Part shown: positions 1 to 11,883 of the stretch, in pieces
Layout: every line of letters begins with the position of its first letter
How positions within the stretch are numbered: position 1 is the stretch's first letter
Assembly (NCBI RefSeq): GCF_011075055.1
Contig: NC_058146.1
Location: forward strand, 14,276,820-14,340,819
Direction: 5' to 3'
DNA: 64,000 bases
Source: Mangifera indica
Lineage: Eukaryota; Streptophyta; Magnoliopsida; Sapindales; Anacardiaceae
Position numbers and translations under genes: made by a program
The notes under the pieces: model-generated
Told to the model about the DNA's origin: nothing
Seen by the model: only the letters and a program-made list of their open reading frames with translations
The model's database searches: none

Positions 1-580
1 CATATTTACATATCATTATAATGAGGGCATCAATGTAAATTTATTATTATTATTTAATAATGTGGGTTAGACCTTCAAGCCCATTGAGCCAACAATCTTC
101 CCCTCCAACACATGGAAGAGTGTTAGCTCCTCAACATCACTTGGAGCTTTGTCCCGCCATTTTAGTGTAGAATTGGTGTTTGCCCTAGGTCATTATTTTA
201 GTCAACATGTCAATCGGATTTTTATCAGTGTGAACTTTTTCAATAAAATCTCTCGATTGTTCATTACTTCACAAATCCAATGGTATCTCACATCAATATG
301 TTTGGTGCGACTATGTTATGTAACATTCTTGCTCAAATCCAAAGCACTTTGACTATTATAATCAACCACATACTCATCTTGATTCAAACCCAACCAATTC
401 CAAAGCATCTTTTTACCTGTTTCAATTGCAATTATAGACTTAGCTTTAGTGATAAACAAGATAACACAATGGATAACTTGGACATTTTTTAGGATTGTGT
501 TGAGAAGAAGGGAAAATGTTTGGCAAGGGCAAAAGGTTTGTGGATTTAAGGATGACATTTGAAACAAATGGTGTAGTGTT
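1..580 (-). mobile_element. Tork/Tnt1-like copia remnant, 3' end (antisense)
   Basis: Read on the complement. Positions 1-94 resemble the inner end of the LTR at 46722-47303 (same AATGTAAATTTATT block and AACA edge). A purine-rich tract (complement of 95-107) follows directly, as expected next to a 3' LTR. The complement of about 230-480 encodes the end of a copia RNase H: SQSALDLSKN, then a stop, then HSRTKHIDVRYHWI. The rest of pol is absent, so this is a truncated element continuing off the left edge. Assignment to the Tork lineage rests on that RNase H motif from memory of the family. Confidence 0.75.
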
Positions 581-877
581 TGTGTGTGGTAAAGGACTTA
601 TATGGCTAGGATTAACATTTAAAGGGTGTCTAATGTTTGCGTTTGTCTAAGCTATAGAACCAAAACAAACTTCAAGAACAAGATCACTTAACACGGTGGC
701 AGGTAAACGTAAGTGTTTAAAAAGAATTTACCTATGTAGAAGCAGATTTGAAAAGGTTAAGAAAATTTTTATATGTTTGAAAAGGGAAATCTGTCTTATT
801 AAACTTTCCTGATACTGAAATTTAAACTCCCCTAAACTTACTTAGACATTTATACCCTTTGTGAATTAAGCTATAAC
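581..877. other. no recognisable gene or element
   Basis: AT-rich sequence between two unrelated copia remnants. I see no coding match, RNA gene or clear repeat. It probably contains the boundary between the two remnants. Confidence 0.4.
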
Positions 878-1174
878 CTAAAAAGACACATTTTTAGTAT
901 GATAACCAAATTTATGTTTATTGTATGGGTGAAGGAAAGGGTAGAAAACACAACTAAACACATTTCTGAATGAATAGTGAGGGAATTTGTGAAACAACAA
1001 TTGATAAGGATTGTTATTTCCTAAGACAAGAGTTGGCATTCTATTTATTGGAAAAATAGTAGTTTGGAAAGACTCCCAGTAACAACCTAAAGGCTTACTA
1101 GCTTGAGATAATAACACTAGTCCCAACTATACTTTATGCCTATAGTTACGTTCATTCTATTGGTAAGTATGTGG
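878..1174 (-). pseudogene. copia integrase, C-terminal part (left half of a split element)
   Basis: The complement encodes the end of a Ty1/copia integrase core: CPHTYQ, then (after a stop) N-E-R and RHK, then SQASKP, INRMPTLVL and PYNKHK. These match the usual order CPHT-Q-NG-ER-RHI, LLAQAS, INRLPTP and YNKHKL. The reading frame is interrupted by stops. The upstream part of the same integrase lies at 10915-11883, on the far side of the Athila element, and the frame joins exactly at the target site. The sequence features point to an Ale/Retrofit-like element rather than the Tork-like remnant at 1-580. Confidence 0.8.
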
Positions 1175-1179
1175 ACATG
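1175..1179. repeat. target-site duplication ACATG, left copy
   Basis: ACATG directly precedes the TGTTAGTG start of the 5' LTR and recurs directly after the 3' LTR at 10910-10914. Confidence 0.9.
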
Positions 1180-2465
1180 TGTTAGTGTGTGAAATTCCAT
1201 ATTTTTTGGCATCTAATTTCCTTGATTTGTGGTATTTAATTCATTAATTATTCGATTAATTTCTTGTTTTAGGAAATTAGGCATTAATTGCATTATTCTG
1301 AGAAAAGATACGAAATAAAAGGAATTTAGAGTTGTCACATATCAAGACGGAAAGACGGCAAAATACATAGGAAATGCCTAATTATGGAAAGGAGAGAATC
1401 TTGCTATTTATTGAGAAATTCACAGTTAGAGACTTAACTGACAATCGAAAAAAGTTCAGGTCCTTTGGATGATATTTGGCACAAAAAATTTCTCAATAAC
1501 TGAAGCAGACCTGGCACTATAAAATGGAAAACTGCTCTCTGTTTTAGGGCTGGCTTTTTTTGGCATCATTTTCTTTCCAAAATAAACACAGCCGCAACCC
1601 TTTGCTGGTTCTTCTTCAATTAGGATAGGATTTTTATTTTATTTTTCTGTGAAGCCATGAACATGAACATGAGTGGCTAACTCTTTTCTTTAGTCAAGTA
1701 ATCGGGATCATGGTTCTACGATGATTGTGAGATCTTCTTTACCTGTTCTTTTCTTTTAAATATTTAATTTATTCCTAATTTTATTTATTGTTGTCTTGTT
1801 AAAATTAAATAGGAGAAGTCTTATTTACTTTGGATTAAATACAACTTTGCCAGAATAAATTATTGAATCCATAATTGTTTATGGTTTAATCATAAGTGGC
1901 CAACTAGCATACTTGGTGAAGTAGAATAACTATTGTATGTTAGTGGAATAAGTTAATCTAATTTAAACAAAAACAACATCTGTGTTTTGTTGAATAGAAT
2001 TGGTGGCTTTTCTAATTCTTAATTCTATTTTCAATTTAAATTCTAAGATCGTATCTAGAACTGATTGAAAAACAAGAGAAGTAATTAAATAACATTTCTT
2101 AATTACCGACACCCAAGGAAAAGGAAAACAACAAGCATCTTGATGTTTCATAACCGGTTTATTTAAAAGGAAAGATTAATCTTTTTATCGATGATCAATT
2201 GAATTGAACCATACTTGAATTACTTGGCTAGAACTCATCTTATTATTGTTTCAATCTAGTTTTCTGATTGCTTTGATTATTTAATTTTGAATTAAATTAT
2301 TTTTGTTTATTGGTAGGATTACAAACAACAAAATCCCTCTTGCTTTATTTTGTTAGATTTTAGATAAATAGCCCAATCTCTGTGGATACGACTCTACTTG
2401 CCCTATCTACAAGTTTTCATTAAGAGAGTAGAAAATTTTATTTTTGGTGGATTTGACACCTATCA
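1180..2465 (+). repeat. 5' LTR of the Athila-like element
   Basis: Matches 9621-10909 along its whole length with scattered substitutions and few indels. It starts TGTTAGTGTG and ends GACACCTATCA. The pair looks about 93-95% identical by eye, which suggests a fairly old insertion. Confidence 0.93.
1518..1524 (+). promoter_or_regulatory. TATA box in the 5' LTR
   Basis: TATAAAA lies in the same place in both LTRs (second copy 9959-9965) and is followed by a conserved CTGCTCTCTGTTTTAGG stretch, the likely transcription start area. Confidence 0.6.
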
Positions 2466-2470
2466 AATTT

Positions 2471-2490
2471 TGGTGTCGTTGTCGGGGATT
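2471..2490 (+). other. primer-binding site of the Athila-like element
   Basis: TGGTGTCGTTGTCGGGGATT begins five bases after the LTR end. It is close to the Athila/Tat-type primer site TGGCGCCGTTGYCGGGGATT, usually ascribed to tRNA-Asp. Confidence 0.85.
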
Positions 2491-2532
2491 GGTGTTGATA
2501 ATTTGTTTGAAATGTTTTTTTAATTTTTTTTT

Positions 2533-3600
2533 ATGACCCGTTTGAACCCTGTAGGAGAACTTCAGTTTGATCTTGAAATCGAGAAGACTATAAGGCAACT
2601 TCACAAGGAAACTAAATTAAGTAAAGTTTTTTCTTCTTCATCTTCTGGAATTAATTTAGGAGAGGATTTAACAAATACGAGAGTAGCAGCAATGGTCGAA
2701 TGAGAGCTTACTTTGAAGGAGATGGTTATACCTATCATCAATCAACAACCTCTGTGCATTGTCTATCCAAACATCGATGCCAATTTTGAACTCAAATCAG
2801 GTTTGATCCATTTATTGCCTACTTTTCAAGGATTATCAGGTAAGGACCCTCATAAACAATTGAAAGAATTTCATGTTGTTTGTTCCACTCTGAAACCACA
2901 AGGGGTAGTGAAGAGCAAATTAAACTGCATGTTTTCCCTTTCTCTTTAACTGATAAGGCTAAGGATTGGCTATATTATTTACCATCAGGTTTTATCAATA
3001 GTTGGGATGAGCTTAAAAGACAATTCTTAGAAAAATTCTTTCGTGCTTCTAGGGCCACCTCAATTAGAAAGGAAATATGAGGGATTAGGCAATATAGTGG
3101 GGAGACACTTTATAAGTATTGGGAAAGGTTTAATAAGCTCTGTGCCAGTTGTTCCTAACATCAAATTTCTAATAAGCTATTAATTCAATATTTTTATGAA
3201 GGTTTATGGTTGTCTGACAGGAATTTGATCGATGCAGCAAGTGGTAGAGCTTTGGTTAATAAAACTTGAACAGAAGCAAAAAGACTAATCTCAACAATTT
3301 GGCATTAGACAGGATGCAACTGTGAGAAGGGTTAATGAGGTAAGCAATAATAATCCTTTTGAGCAAAGACTTGATAAACTCACCTCCTTGTTAGAAAAAT
3401 TTGTAGTAAATCACCAACAAGTAAAGGCTTACAGGATCTATTCGAACATGAAGCACTCTATAGACGCATACCCCATACTTTAGAAGGACACACATGAGGA
3501 TGTTAATGATGTAGAGGGTTATCAAAACCAAAAGAGGTATGATCTGTACTCAAAGACCTATAATCTAGGATGGAAAGATCACCCGAACTTCAGTTATGGC
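2533..3600 (+). pseudogene. gag of the Athila-like element
   Basis: The likely start is ATG at 2533 (MTRLNPVGEL), soon after the primer site. A stop at 2701-2703 and frame changes near 2930 and 3080 break it. The retrotransposon gag core is clear: LKSGLIHLLPTFQGLSGKDP, then KAKDWLYYLPSG, then SWDELKRQFLEKFF. Downstream to about 3600 only fragments in shifting frames remain. The product would have been the capsid protein that packages element RNA. Nothing here can make a full-length Gag. Confidence 0.85.
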
Positions 3601-3795
3601 TAAAAGAACAACAACTTCCAACAGTCCGGATACCAAAATAGGTTGCCCCCTCCTCAACTGTTTAATCCAACACCCCTACCTTAGTGGAAAGGTATGTCTC
3701 TTGAACAAATTATTACTGCACTTGCTAATAATACACAACAATTTCAACAGGAGACAAGGGCTAGCATTCAGAATCTAGAAAATCAAGTAAGCTAA

Positions 3796-4770
3796 TTGGC
3801 TACTACTGTGGGAAGATTGGAAACTCAGAATTCTAGTAGATTGTCATCTCAGATTGTGGTGAATCCAAAGCAAGATGCAAATTTTACTAAGAATATCAAT
3901 GCAATCACCCTGTGGAGTGGTAAGGAGTTGAAGGATCCTAAAAAGAAGATCCCAAAATATGCAAAAGAAAAGGAGATCGAATGCGAAATTGAGCCAAAAC
4001 AAGCCCAAAAATCGTCCCCTCCTGTAAAGAAGTGCATGCTACCTTCTATGGTCATTCCACCTCATTGCCTGAGTCGACTTGCAAAGAACAAAAAGGAACA
4101 ACAAGAACAAGAGATCTTTAAGGTCTTCTGCAAGGTTGAGGTAAATATTCCCCTTTTGGATGCTATTAAACAAGTTCCTAGATATGCTAAATTCCTTAAG
4201 GAATTATGCACATCAAAAAGAAAATTAAAAGGAGATGAAAAAGTGCATGTTAGTGAGAATGTTTTAGTTGTTCTCCAAAGAAAATTGCCACAAAAGTGTA
4301 AGGATCTAGGTATGTTCACAATACTTTGCAAGATTGGTAATGTTAAAGTTGAGAAAGCTATGATAGATCTAGGAGCATCTATTAATGTCATACCTAGCTT
4401 AATTTATCATTCTTTAAATGTAGGACCTTTAAAACCCACCGATATAATAATCCAATTAGCTGATATGTCCAATGCATATCCCAAATGAGTGTTAGAAGAT
4501 GTTCTTGTTCAAGTTAATGAACTGATTTTTGCTGCTAACTTTTATATGCTTGACATGGAAGATGATAACTCATCTAAATCAGTCCCAATTTTGCTAGGAA
4601 GGTCTTTTCTTAAGACATCTAGAATAAAAATCGATGTTTCGAAAGGTACTTTAACTATGGAATTTGATAGTGAAGTAATTAGATTCAATATTTATAAAGC
4701 CATGAGATTCCCTAGTGATGTCAATTCAGTTTCTGTTGTTAATGTATGTCAATTCAGTTTTTGTTGTTAA
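3796..4770 (+). pseudogene. gag-pol linker and aspartic protease of the Athila-like element
   Basis: A long open stretch (3796-4488) continues after one TGA stop at 4486-4488 into 4489-4770. It holds a lysine-rich linker, then the protease with IDLGASINVIP near 4360-4395, where the family has DLGASIN, and LLGRSFLKTSR near 4590, the usual C-terminal flap motif. The protease would cut the Gag-Pol precursor. Apart from the single stop this is one of the best-preserved parts of the element. Confidence 0.85.
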
Positions 4771-4885
4771 TGTAATTGATTCCCTAGCTCAACAAGTTTT
4801 TGAGTTGTAGGATTCTAATAATTTGAAGGTTGTCCTTAATAAAAGACTTAACACAAGAACATTACAAAGAATTGAGTAGAAGCTT

Positions 4886-6095
4886 GTGGTAGATGACGGA
4901 TTAAGTGATACGGTTTATGAGTTGGAACCATTCGAAACAACCAGGTATGATGTTTCTTATATTTCATTACCTGTATCTAACTTAAAATTACTTCCATCAA
5001 TTATGCAGGCACCCGAATTGGAATTTAAGCCTTTGCCAAGCCATCTCAAATATGTATATTTGGGAGATAATGAAACCCTTCCTGTGATAATTTCTAACAA
5101 ACTCATTCTTCTTGAGGAAGAAAAACTCATTAGAGTCCTTAGAGATTACAAGTAAGCCATCAGATGGACCATCGTAGACATCAAGGGTTTGAGCCCATCA
5201 CTTTGTATGCATAGAATCTTGTTGGAGAAGAACACTAAGACTTCGAGGGAAGCTCAAAGAAGGTTGAATCCTCCAATGATGGAAGTTGTGAAGAAAGAAA
5301 TAATAAAGCTCTTGAACGTCGGTATAATCTATCCTATTTCAGATAGTGATTGGGTAAGTCCAGTATAGGTAGTACCTAAGAAAATCGGTTTCATTGTTTA
5401 AAAGAACGATAATGGTGAGTATGTTCCTGTTAGAGTTCAAAATGGATTGAGGGTTTGTATTGACTATAGAAAATTGAATACTTTTACTAGAAAAGATCAC
5501 TTCCCTATACCTTTTATTGATCAAATGTTAGAAAGATTAGCTGGTCAATCTCACTATTATTGTCTTGATGGATATTTAGGTTTTAACCAAATTTCGGTTG
5601 CTCCTGAGGATTAAGAGAAGACGACATTCATATGTCCTTTTGGTACTTTTGCATATAGATGCATGTCTTTTGGACTTTGCAATGTCCCAACCACTTTTCA
5701 GAGATGTATGGTTAGTATATTTTCGGATTATGTGTAGAATATCATAGAGGTATTTATGGATGACTTTACTGTTTACGATTATTCATTTGAATCTTGTCTA
5801 AATAATCTGATAAAAATTCTGAAAAGGTGTATTGAAACAAACCTTGTGCTAAACTATGAAAAATGTCACTTTATAGTTGATCAAGGTTTGATATTAGGGC
5901 ATATAGTGTCTTCTAAAGGGATAGAGGTAGATAAGTCAAAAATTGATTTGATTAAATCCTTACCTTACCCAACTTGTGTTTGGGAAGTGCATTCTTTTCT
6001 TGGACATGTAGGTTTTTACAGGAGATTTATCAAGGATTTTTTGAAAATTGCCCAACCACTTTCAAGACTACTACAAAGGGATGTCCAATTCTAGT
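4886..6095 (+). pseudogene. reverse transcriptase of the Athila-like element
   Basis: RT motifs appear in order across frame-interrupted segments: PSHLKYVYLG (about 5040), RVCIDYRKLN (about 5450), FPIPFIDQMLERLAG (about 5505), then a stop at 5612-5614 where the family has Gln (PEDQEKT), CPFGTFAYRCMSFGLCN (about 5635), the catalytic FMDDF (about 5755) and the thumb motif FLGHVGFYRRFIKDF (about 6000). Several in-frame stops make it inactive. Confidence 0.9.
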
Positions 6096-6115
6096 TTGAT
6101 GGAGAGTGCAAGAAA

Positions 6116-6466
6116 GTGTTTGGTCAGCTGAAGGAACATCTAATTTCTGTGCCGATTGTTCAACCACCCAATTGGGAATTACCCTTCAAGATTATATATG
6201 ATGCCAGCAATTATGCTATAAAGGTCGTTTTAGGCCAGAAAAGTGGAAAGTTTTCTTATGTGATTTATTATGATTTAAGAATTCTTGATAATACTCAAAG
6301 AAATTATTCCACAATTGAAAAAGAATTGTTCATAGTAGTTTTTGCTTTAGAAAAGTTTCACTCTTATTTATTAGGCATTAAGATAATTGTTTATTCTGAT
6401 TATATAGCTCTAAAGTATTTGCTTTCTAAGAGGGAATCAAAGTCGAGGCTAATTAGATAGATACTA
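6116..6466 (+). pseudogene. RNase H of the Athila-like element
   Basis: It encodes IIYDASNYAIKVVLGQ (first catalytic Asp), NYSTIEKEL (catalytic Glu) and IIVYSDYIALKYLL (catalytic Asp), the usual gypsy RNase H series. A stop separates it from the integrase segment. Confidence 0.85.
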
Positions 6467-7909
6467 TTGCTGCAAGAATTTGATTTGGAGATTCGAGATA
6501 GAAAGAGAGCCGAAAATTCTGTGGCTGATCATCTAAGTCGATTGGTGACAAACAAAGACCCCATGTCTCTCCAAGATGCTTTTCCAGATGAGAATCTCTT
6601 TCACTTAGATAGTATTACACCTTGGTATGCTAATATTGTTAATTATGTGGTCACTAAGTCATTATCGAATGATCTCACTAAAGCCCAAAAAGAAAAAATT
6701 AAAAGTAATTCTAAGTACTGTATATGGGATGATCCGTATTTATGGAAGCAATGTTCTGACCAATTAATTCGCAAGTGTGTACATGATAGTGAAATCCAAT
6801 CTATCTTGGAGTTTTGCCACTCTTATGCATGTGGAGGTCACTTTGGCCTGAAAAGAATAGCACAAAAGGTTCTAGAATGTGGGCTATATTGGCCTACTCT
6901 ATTTCGAGATGCATACATGTTCTGTAAGTCTTGTGCTAATTGTCAAAGGAGTAGGAATTTAGGACATAGGGATCAAATGCCACTAACCCCAATTTTGGTT
7001 TGTGAAATTTTTGATATTTGGAGAATTGATTTTACGGGTCCTTTTCCATTATCTTTTGGTAACTCCTATATTTTTTTAGTTGTTGATTATGTTTCTAAAT
7101 AGATTGAAGCTAAGGCAACAAGAACTGATGATGCTACAACTATTGTAGGATTTGTCAAGACTTACATTTTTTCCAAGTATGGAATACCAAGAGCCATTAT
7201 AAGTGACCGTGGAACCTATTTTTGCAATCGGGTCATAGAGGCATTACTTAAGAAGTACAATGTCACTCACCGAGTCTCCACCGCATACCATCCGTAAATG
7301 AGTAGACAAGTTAAAGTTTCAAATAAGGAGATTAAGTCTATACTTGAGAAAAGGGTAAATCCAGATAGAAAGGATTGGAGCCTTTGCTTGGATGATGCCT
7401 TATGGGCTTATAGAACTACATACAAGACTCCGATAGGTATGTCTCCTTATCGCTTAATATTTGGTAAATCTTGTCATCTCCCAGTTGAATTGGAACACAA
7501 GGCCTATTGGGCAATCAAACAATGCAATACGGACTTGAACGAGGCACGTAATCATAAGAAGTTACAACTTCAAGAATTGGAGCAAATCAGAAATGATTCC
7601 TATGAAAATTCCCGAATTTATAAAGAAAAGACTAAACTTTTCCATGATAAAATGATTTCTAGGAAAACCTTTCGTGTTGGACAAAGAGTACTCCTATATC
7701 ATTCTAAACTTAAATTATTTTCGGGAAAATTACAATCTTGTTGGATTGGTCCTTTTGTTGTCACTACTGTCTTTTCTCATGGTGCAGTTGAAATTCAAAG
7801 TACCTCTACCAATAAAATTTTTAAGGTTAATGGACATCGTCTAAAACCTTATTATGAGGGATTTCATGCCTACAATAAAAAGGAAATATCTTTGGCTCCC
7901 TTAAATTGA
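6467..7909 (+). pseudogene. integrase of the Athila-like element
   Basis: It begins with the RNase H/connection end VADHLSRL and continues into the zinc-binding HHCC domain (CHSYACGGHFG and CKSCANCQ, about 6820-6950). The catalytic core follows: WRIDFTGPFP with the first Asp, then SDRGTYFCN with the second. The C-terminal part runs from [20 protein letters not shown] to [10 protein letters not shown]. Stops at 7100-7102 (a conserved Trp position) and 7295-7297 (a conserved Gln after HP) break it. No chromodomain follows, consistent with a non-chromovirus lineage. Confidence 0.9.
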
Positions 7910-9605
7910 CGAATTGGTTGCGTCTAGCCAAAGACGTTTAAGAAAGGTGTTTATTGGTAGGCAACCCAATCGATCTTATTTTTCATTATTTTTAATCATT
8001 TTTTGTCTTTAATTAAGGTTTAAATTAAAACCAAAACAAAACAGTAATAAAGAAAATTATTAAAAAAAATAAAGAGCAAATTTCATTTTTGTGTCTTCTC
8101 TTTTATTTTTCTAATCTTTTTTCCTCCCTGTTCAATTTCTTTTCATCTCTACAAGCCCAAATCAAATGCTGATAGCTTCAATCACTCCTCCACTACACTA
8201 ACACTCCTATTCAGGGAAGTCCTCTTAACTTTCCTTTCATTCTTTCTTTTATATGTGAGCTTCAATTTTTCTACATTGAGGACAATGTAAAGATCAGGTG
8301 TGGGGGAGGGAATGTATAATTTTCAATCTCTTTGGAACCTTTGACTCTCTTGAAAGCTGTCCTAGAATTTGCTCTAAGTTAGTATGCATTATTGGTTCGA
8401 GTTTGAATGCATGAAAGAGGCAAGCATGATTAGTGATTTTGCTTCAAATGTTTCGAGTGTCTCATTGATTTTAATGATTGAATTGAATGAAAATGTGCAA
8501 GGTTTGCTACAAGTTGAACACTAATGTGAGCTTTTGAGCCCATGAGCATTTCATTACACTTTGCTCTAATTATCTTCTTTGTTGAGTGTTTATCAAACAT
8601 GGCTTGTTATTCTAGAATTTGCTCTGTTATGCATTTCGAGACCACATCTTTTTGAATTCATGCATTAAGATGATAAGGGCATTTAGGATTAACCACTTCA
8701 AAACTCTTAAAAAGCCAACTTTAGCTATATTTTCTAATAGATAGCCGATTTTGAGCTGAATCCCTTTTTCTTTGTTTTAACCCATAAATATTTACGCTTA
8801 AGCCTTTTGTTTTATCTTGTTTAACCCTTGTATCAAGATATTGTGAGAGTGAATTGCATGATAAAGAACCAAATGGGTAGATGGGTAGATATAAGGAGTG
8901 AGAAAAAAAAATTTGAAAAAAAAAAAGAAAGAGAAGATATTAATCCCTATGTATTGAATAGGAAGTTTGGACAAGTGAAGTATCCATAATTGTATAGAAA
9001 AGAAGTTCAATTATTCTTACATGTTGCAAATTAAATTTTAAAAAAAAAATCTTTGAAGAAGGGATGAGTTTTATTGAAATGAAAAAAAAAAAAAAAGGAA
9101 GAAGAGAGAAGTATGGTTGAAGGAGTTATTTTCGTTATTCTTTAAATATCATGTAAGGGAACTCACTCATATCTTGATCTTTACACCTATATTTTCCTTT
9201 TTTTTCCTACCTTCACCTAAACCCTATTACAACCCTACTTAAGACTCTTTGATTTTCGCATCGTATTCATATTTATTAGTGGTGGAGATATGATATATGA
9301 GCAAACTTATGGTAATGACTTACTATGTTTTGATCTGAGAGCTAAATGAAACCCTAAACACTTTGAGAGTATAGAGTGAAACCGATGTGAGGGTGTTGAA
9401 TCTTGTTTCATTTGATTTTGATGAGATTGTTAAGATGCTTATGTTTTTCCAAAAATTCACACTATGAAGACTTGTGCTCTTGATTGTTGTTTTGGACTTG
9501 GGTTTCTAATACATCTTAACTTTGAGTTATTTGAGGATGTACTGGAAGGAGGGAAAATGGTGAAGAAGAGACTAATTGATGTTTGCTTGAGGGCAAGCAA
9601 AGGAA
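7910..9605 (+). other. 3' untranslated region of the Athila-like element
   Basis: About 1.7 kb with no credible gene, in the position where some Athila elements carry an envelope-like ORF. It contains CATTGAGGACAATG followed by GGTGTGGGGGAGGG at about 8276-8310, a purine tract I recognise as common in this group, and A-rich runs at 8907-8933 and 9041-9098. The short ORF at 9464-9676 overlaps the polypurine and LTR start and has no family match. Confidence 0.7.
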
Positions 9606-9620
9606 TGGTGTGGGGGAATT
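9606..9620 (+). other. polypurine tract of the Athila-like element
   Basis: The purine-rich tract TGGTGTGGGGGAATT ends at the first base of the 3' LTR (TGCTAGTGTG at 9621). Confidence 0.75.
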
Positions 9621-10909
9621 TGCTAGTGTGTGAAATTCCATATTTTTTAGCATCTAATTTCCTTTATTTGTGGTAATTAATTCATTAATTATTTGATTAA
9701 TTTCTTTTTTTAGGAAATTGGGCATTAATTGCATTATTTTGAGAAAAGATGCGAAATAAAAGGAATTTAGAGTTGTCACGTATCAAGACGGAAATATGGC
9801 AAAATACATAGGGAATGACTGATTGTGGAAAGGAGAGAATCTCGCTATTTATTAAGAAATTCACAGTTGGAGACTTAATTGACAATTGGAGGAAGTTCAG
9901 GTCCTTTGGAAGATATTTGGCACAAAAAATTGATCAATGACTGAAGCAAACCTGACACTATAAAAAGGAAAATTGCTCTCTGTTTTAGGGACTGGTTTTT
10001 TTTAGCATCATTTTCTTTCAAAAATAAACACAGCCGCAACCCTTCGCTGGTTCTTCTTCAATTAGGATAGGATTTTTATTTTATTTTTCTGTGAAGCCAT
10101 GAACATGAACATGAACATGAGTGGCTAACTCTTTTCTTTAGTCAACTAATCGAGATCATGGTTCTACAACGATTGTGAGATCTTCTTTACCCGTTCTTTT
10201 CTTTTAAATATTTAATCTATTCCTAATTTTATTTATTGTTGTCTTGTTCAATTAAATAAGAGACGTCTTATTTACTTTGGATTAAATACAACTTTGCTAG
10301 ATTAAATTATTGAATCCGTAATTGTTTGATGGTTTAATCATAAGTGGCTAACTAGCATGCTTGGTGAAGAATAACTATTGTATGTTAGTGGAATAAGTTA
10401 ATCTAATTTAAACAAAAACAACGTTTGTGTTTTGTTGTTTAGAATCGGTGGCTTTTCTAATTCTTAATTTTGTTTTTAATTTAAATTCTAAGATCATATC
10501 TAGAACTGATTGAAAAACAAGAAAGTAATTAAATAATGTTTCTTAATTACCGACACCTAAGGAAAAGCAGAACAACAAGCGTCTTGATGTTTCATAACCG
10601 ATTTATTTAAAAGGAAAGATTAATCTTTTTATCGATGATCAATTGAATTAAACCATACCTGAATTACTTGGCTAGAACTCGCCTTATTACTATTTCAATC
10701 TAGTTTTCTGATTGCTTTGATTATTTAATTTTGAATTAAATTATTTTTGTTTATTGGCAGGATTCGAAACAACAAAATCCCTCTTGCTTTATTTTGTTAG
10801 ATTTCAGATAAATAGCCCAATCTCTGTGGATACGACTCAACTTGCCCTATCTACAAGTTTTCATTGAGAGAGTAGAAAATTTTATTTTTGGTGGATTCAA
10901 CACCCATCA
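9621..10909 (+). repeat. 3' LTR of the Athila-like element
   Basis: Counterpart of 1180-2465. It starts TGCTAGTGTG, ends AACACCCATCA, and contains TATAAAA at 9959-9965. Confidence 0.93.
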
Positions 10910-10914
10910 ACATG
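10910..10914. repeat. target-site duplication ACATG, right copy
   Basis: Identical to 1175-1179 and directly after the 3' LTR. Confidence 0.9.
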
Positions 10915-11883
10915 AAAATCCAAAATTGATCTCATTATCTTGAAAATATGGAACAAGTGTTATATACTTACCTTCTCAATCAATTTGTATGGTTTTAAGT
11001 TTTTGTTTAAGTTGCTTCCTTACAAACTTATGAAACTGTCTTAAAACATACACTACCTCAACTTTATTTCCTAAGGGAAATAGTCAGATAAACTTGGTAT
11101 GAACATCTAGAAAGTGCAAATAATATTTAAATCCCTCTCTAGATATTATGGAAGTTGGTCCCCAAAAATTACTATGAACTAATTCTAAGAATTTTGATAC
11201 TCTAGTGTTCGAAACAAGAAAATACTATGCTTGTGTTTTCCAAATTGACAATTCTCATAGAAAAAGAGATCAAACAAATAAAAATTAAGATTCAAAGTTT
11301 TAAAGCATATTTCATAGTTTTCTCCCATGGATGACTGAATCTTTTATGCCAAACATAATATCAATTTTATTAACTTGTAAAATAACTTGTATGTAATTCA
11401 ACAATTTTATCACGATTCAAAACCAAATTTTCATATGCTTTGTTAACAATAAAATTCTCAGTTTTGTCAAAAAACAAATAAAATACATCATTAATTTGAA
11501 AATTTACTATATTGTACTTATCAACAAGAAACTACAATTGATATAACCTATTTTTAAGTATCATTTCTAATAGCATAATCCCAATATCCTTGTCCTCAAC
11601 AAAGCAACAATCACTTAGGAACTCAACAATGACATTATTATCTTTAGTAAATTTTTATATGCAAGTTTTTAGTTATTCTAGGTACCAATAATACATTTTT
11701 AAGATGTAGAAATCTATTGGAATATGAAGTAGGTAAAAATTTTGAACCTTTATGAGAAATCCTCAAACACTCACCACTTCCCACATGTAGATGTTGATTT
11801 CCCACATACTTTTCTTTGACAACAAGTTGATCCACCATGTGAGTGACATGGTCTAAGGCTTCTAAATCCATATACCACGTCAT
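10915..11883 (-). pseudogene. copia protease and integrase N-terminal part (right half of the split element)
   Basis: On the complement, from right to left: WYMDLEALDHVTH (protease, where the family has MDSGATDHVT), HVGSGECLRISHKG, FLHLKNVLLVPRITKNL, then SDCCFVEDKDIGIMLL and LKNRLYQL (GAG-pre-integrase), and finally EINFGFSCPHTYQ across the Athila insertion into 1174. This fixes the strand and shows that one copia element was split. Stops and frameshifts are frequent. The gag end is not recognisable beyond about 11883. Confidence 0.82.

Larger units (their letters stand above)
1180..10909 (+). mobile_element. Athila-like Ty3/gypsy LTR retrotransposon, full length but degenerate
   Basis: A 9.7-kb element bounded by two LTRs of about 1.29 kb (TG...CA) and a perfect 5-bp target duplication. 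Internal order is primer-binding site, gag, protease, reverse transcriptase, RNase H, integrase, a long 3' untranslated stretch, and a polypurine tract. Lineage is judged from the primer-binding site (TGGTGTCGTTGTCGGGGATT), the protease motif DLGASINVIP, the RT motif FMDDF and the long region after integrase with GGTGTGGGGGAGGG. No envelope-like ORF is visible. Many stops and frameshifts make it non-autonomous now. It sits inside an older antisense copia integrase. Confidence 0.93.

Noticed and set aside
878..1174. Reading 1-1174 as a single copia element
   Set aside because: The RNase H end at 1-580 is Tork-like, whereas 878-1174 joins to an Ale/Retrofit-like protease and integrase; RT is missing between.
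9464..9676. Possible small protein or envelope-like gene at the 3' end of the Athila-like element
   Set aside because: Overlaps the polypurine tract and LTR start; no signal peptide plus membrane pattern of an envelope-like protein.
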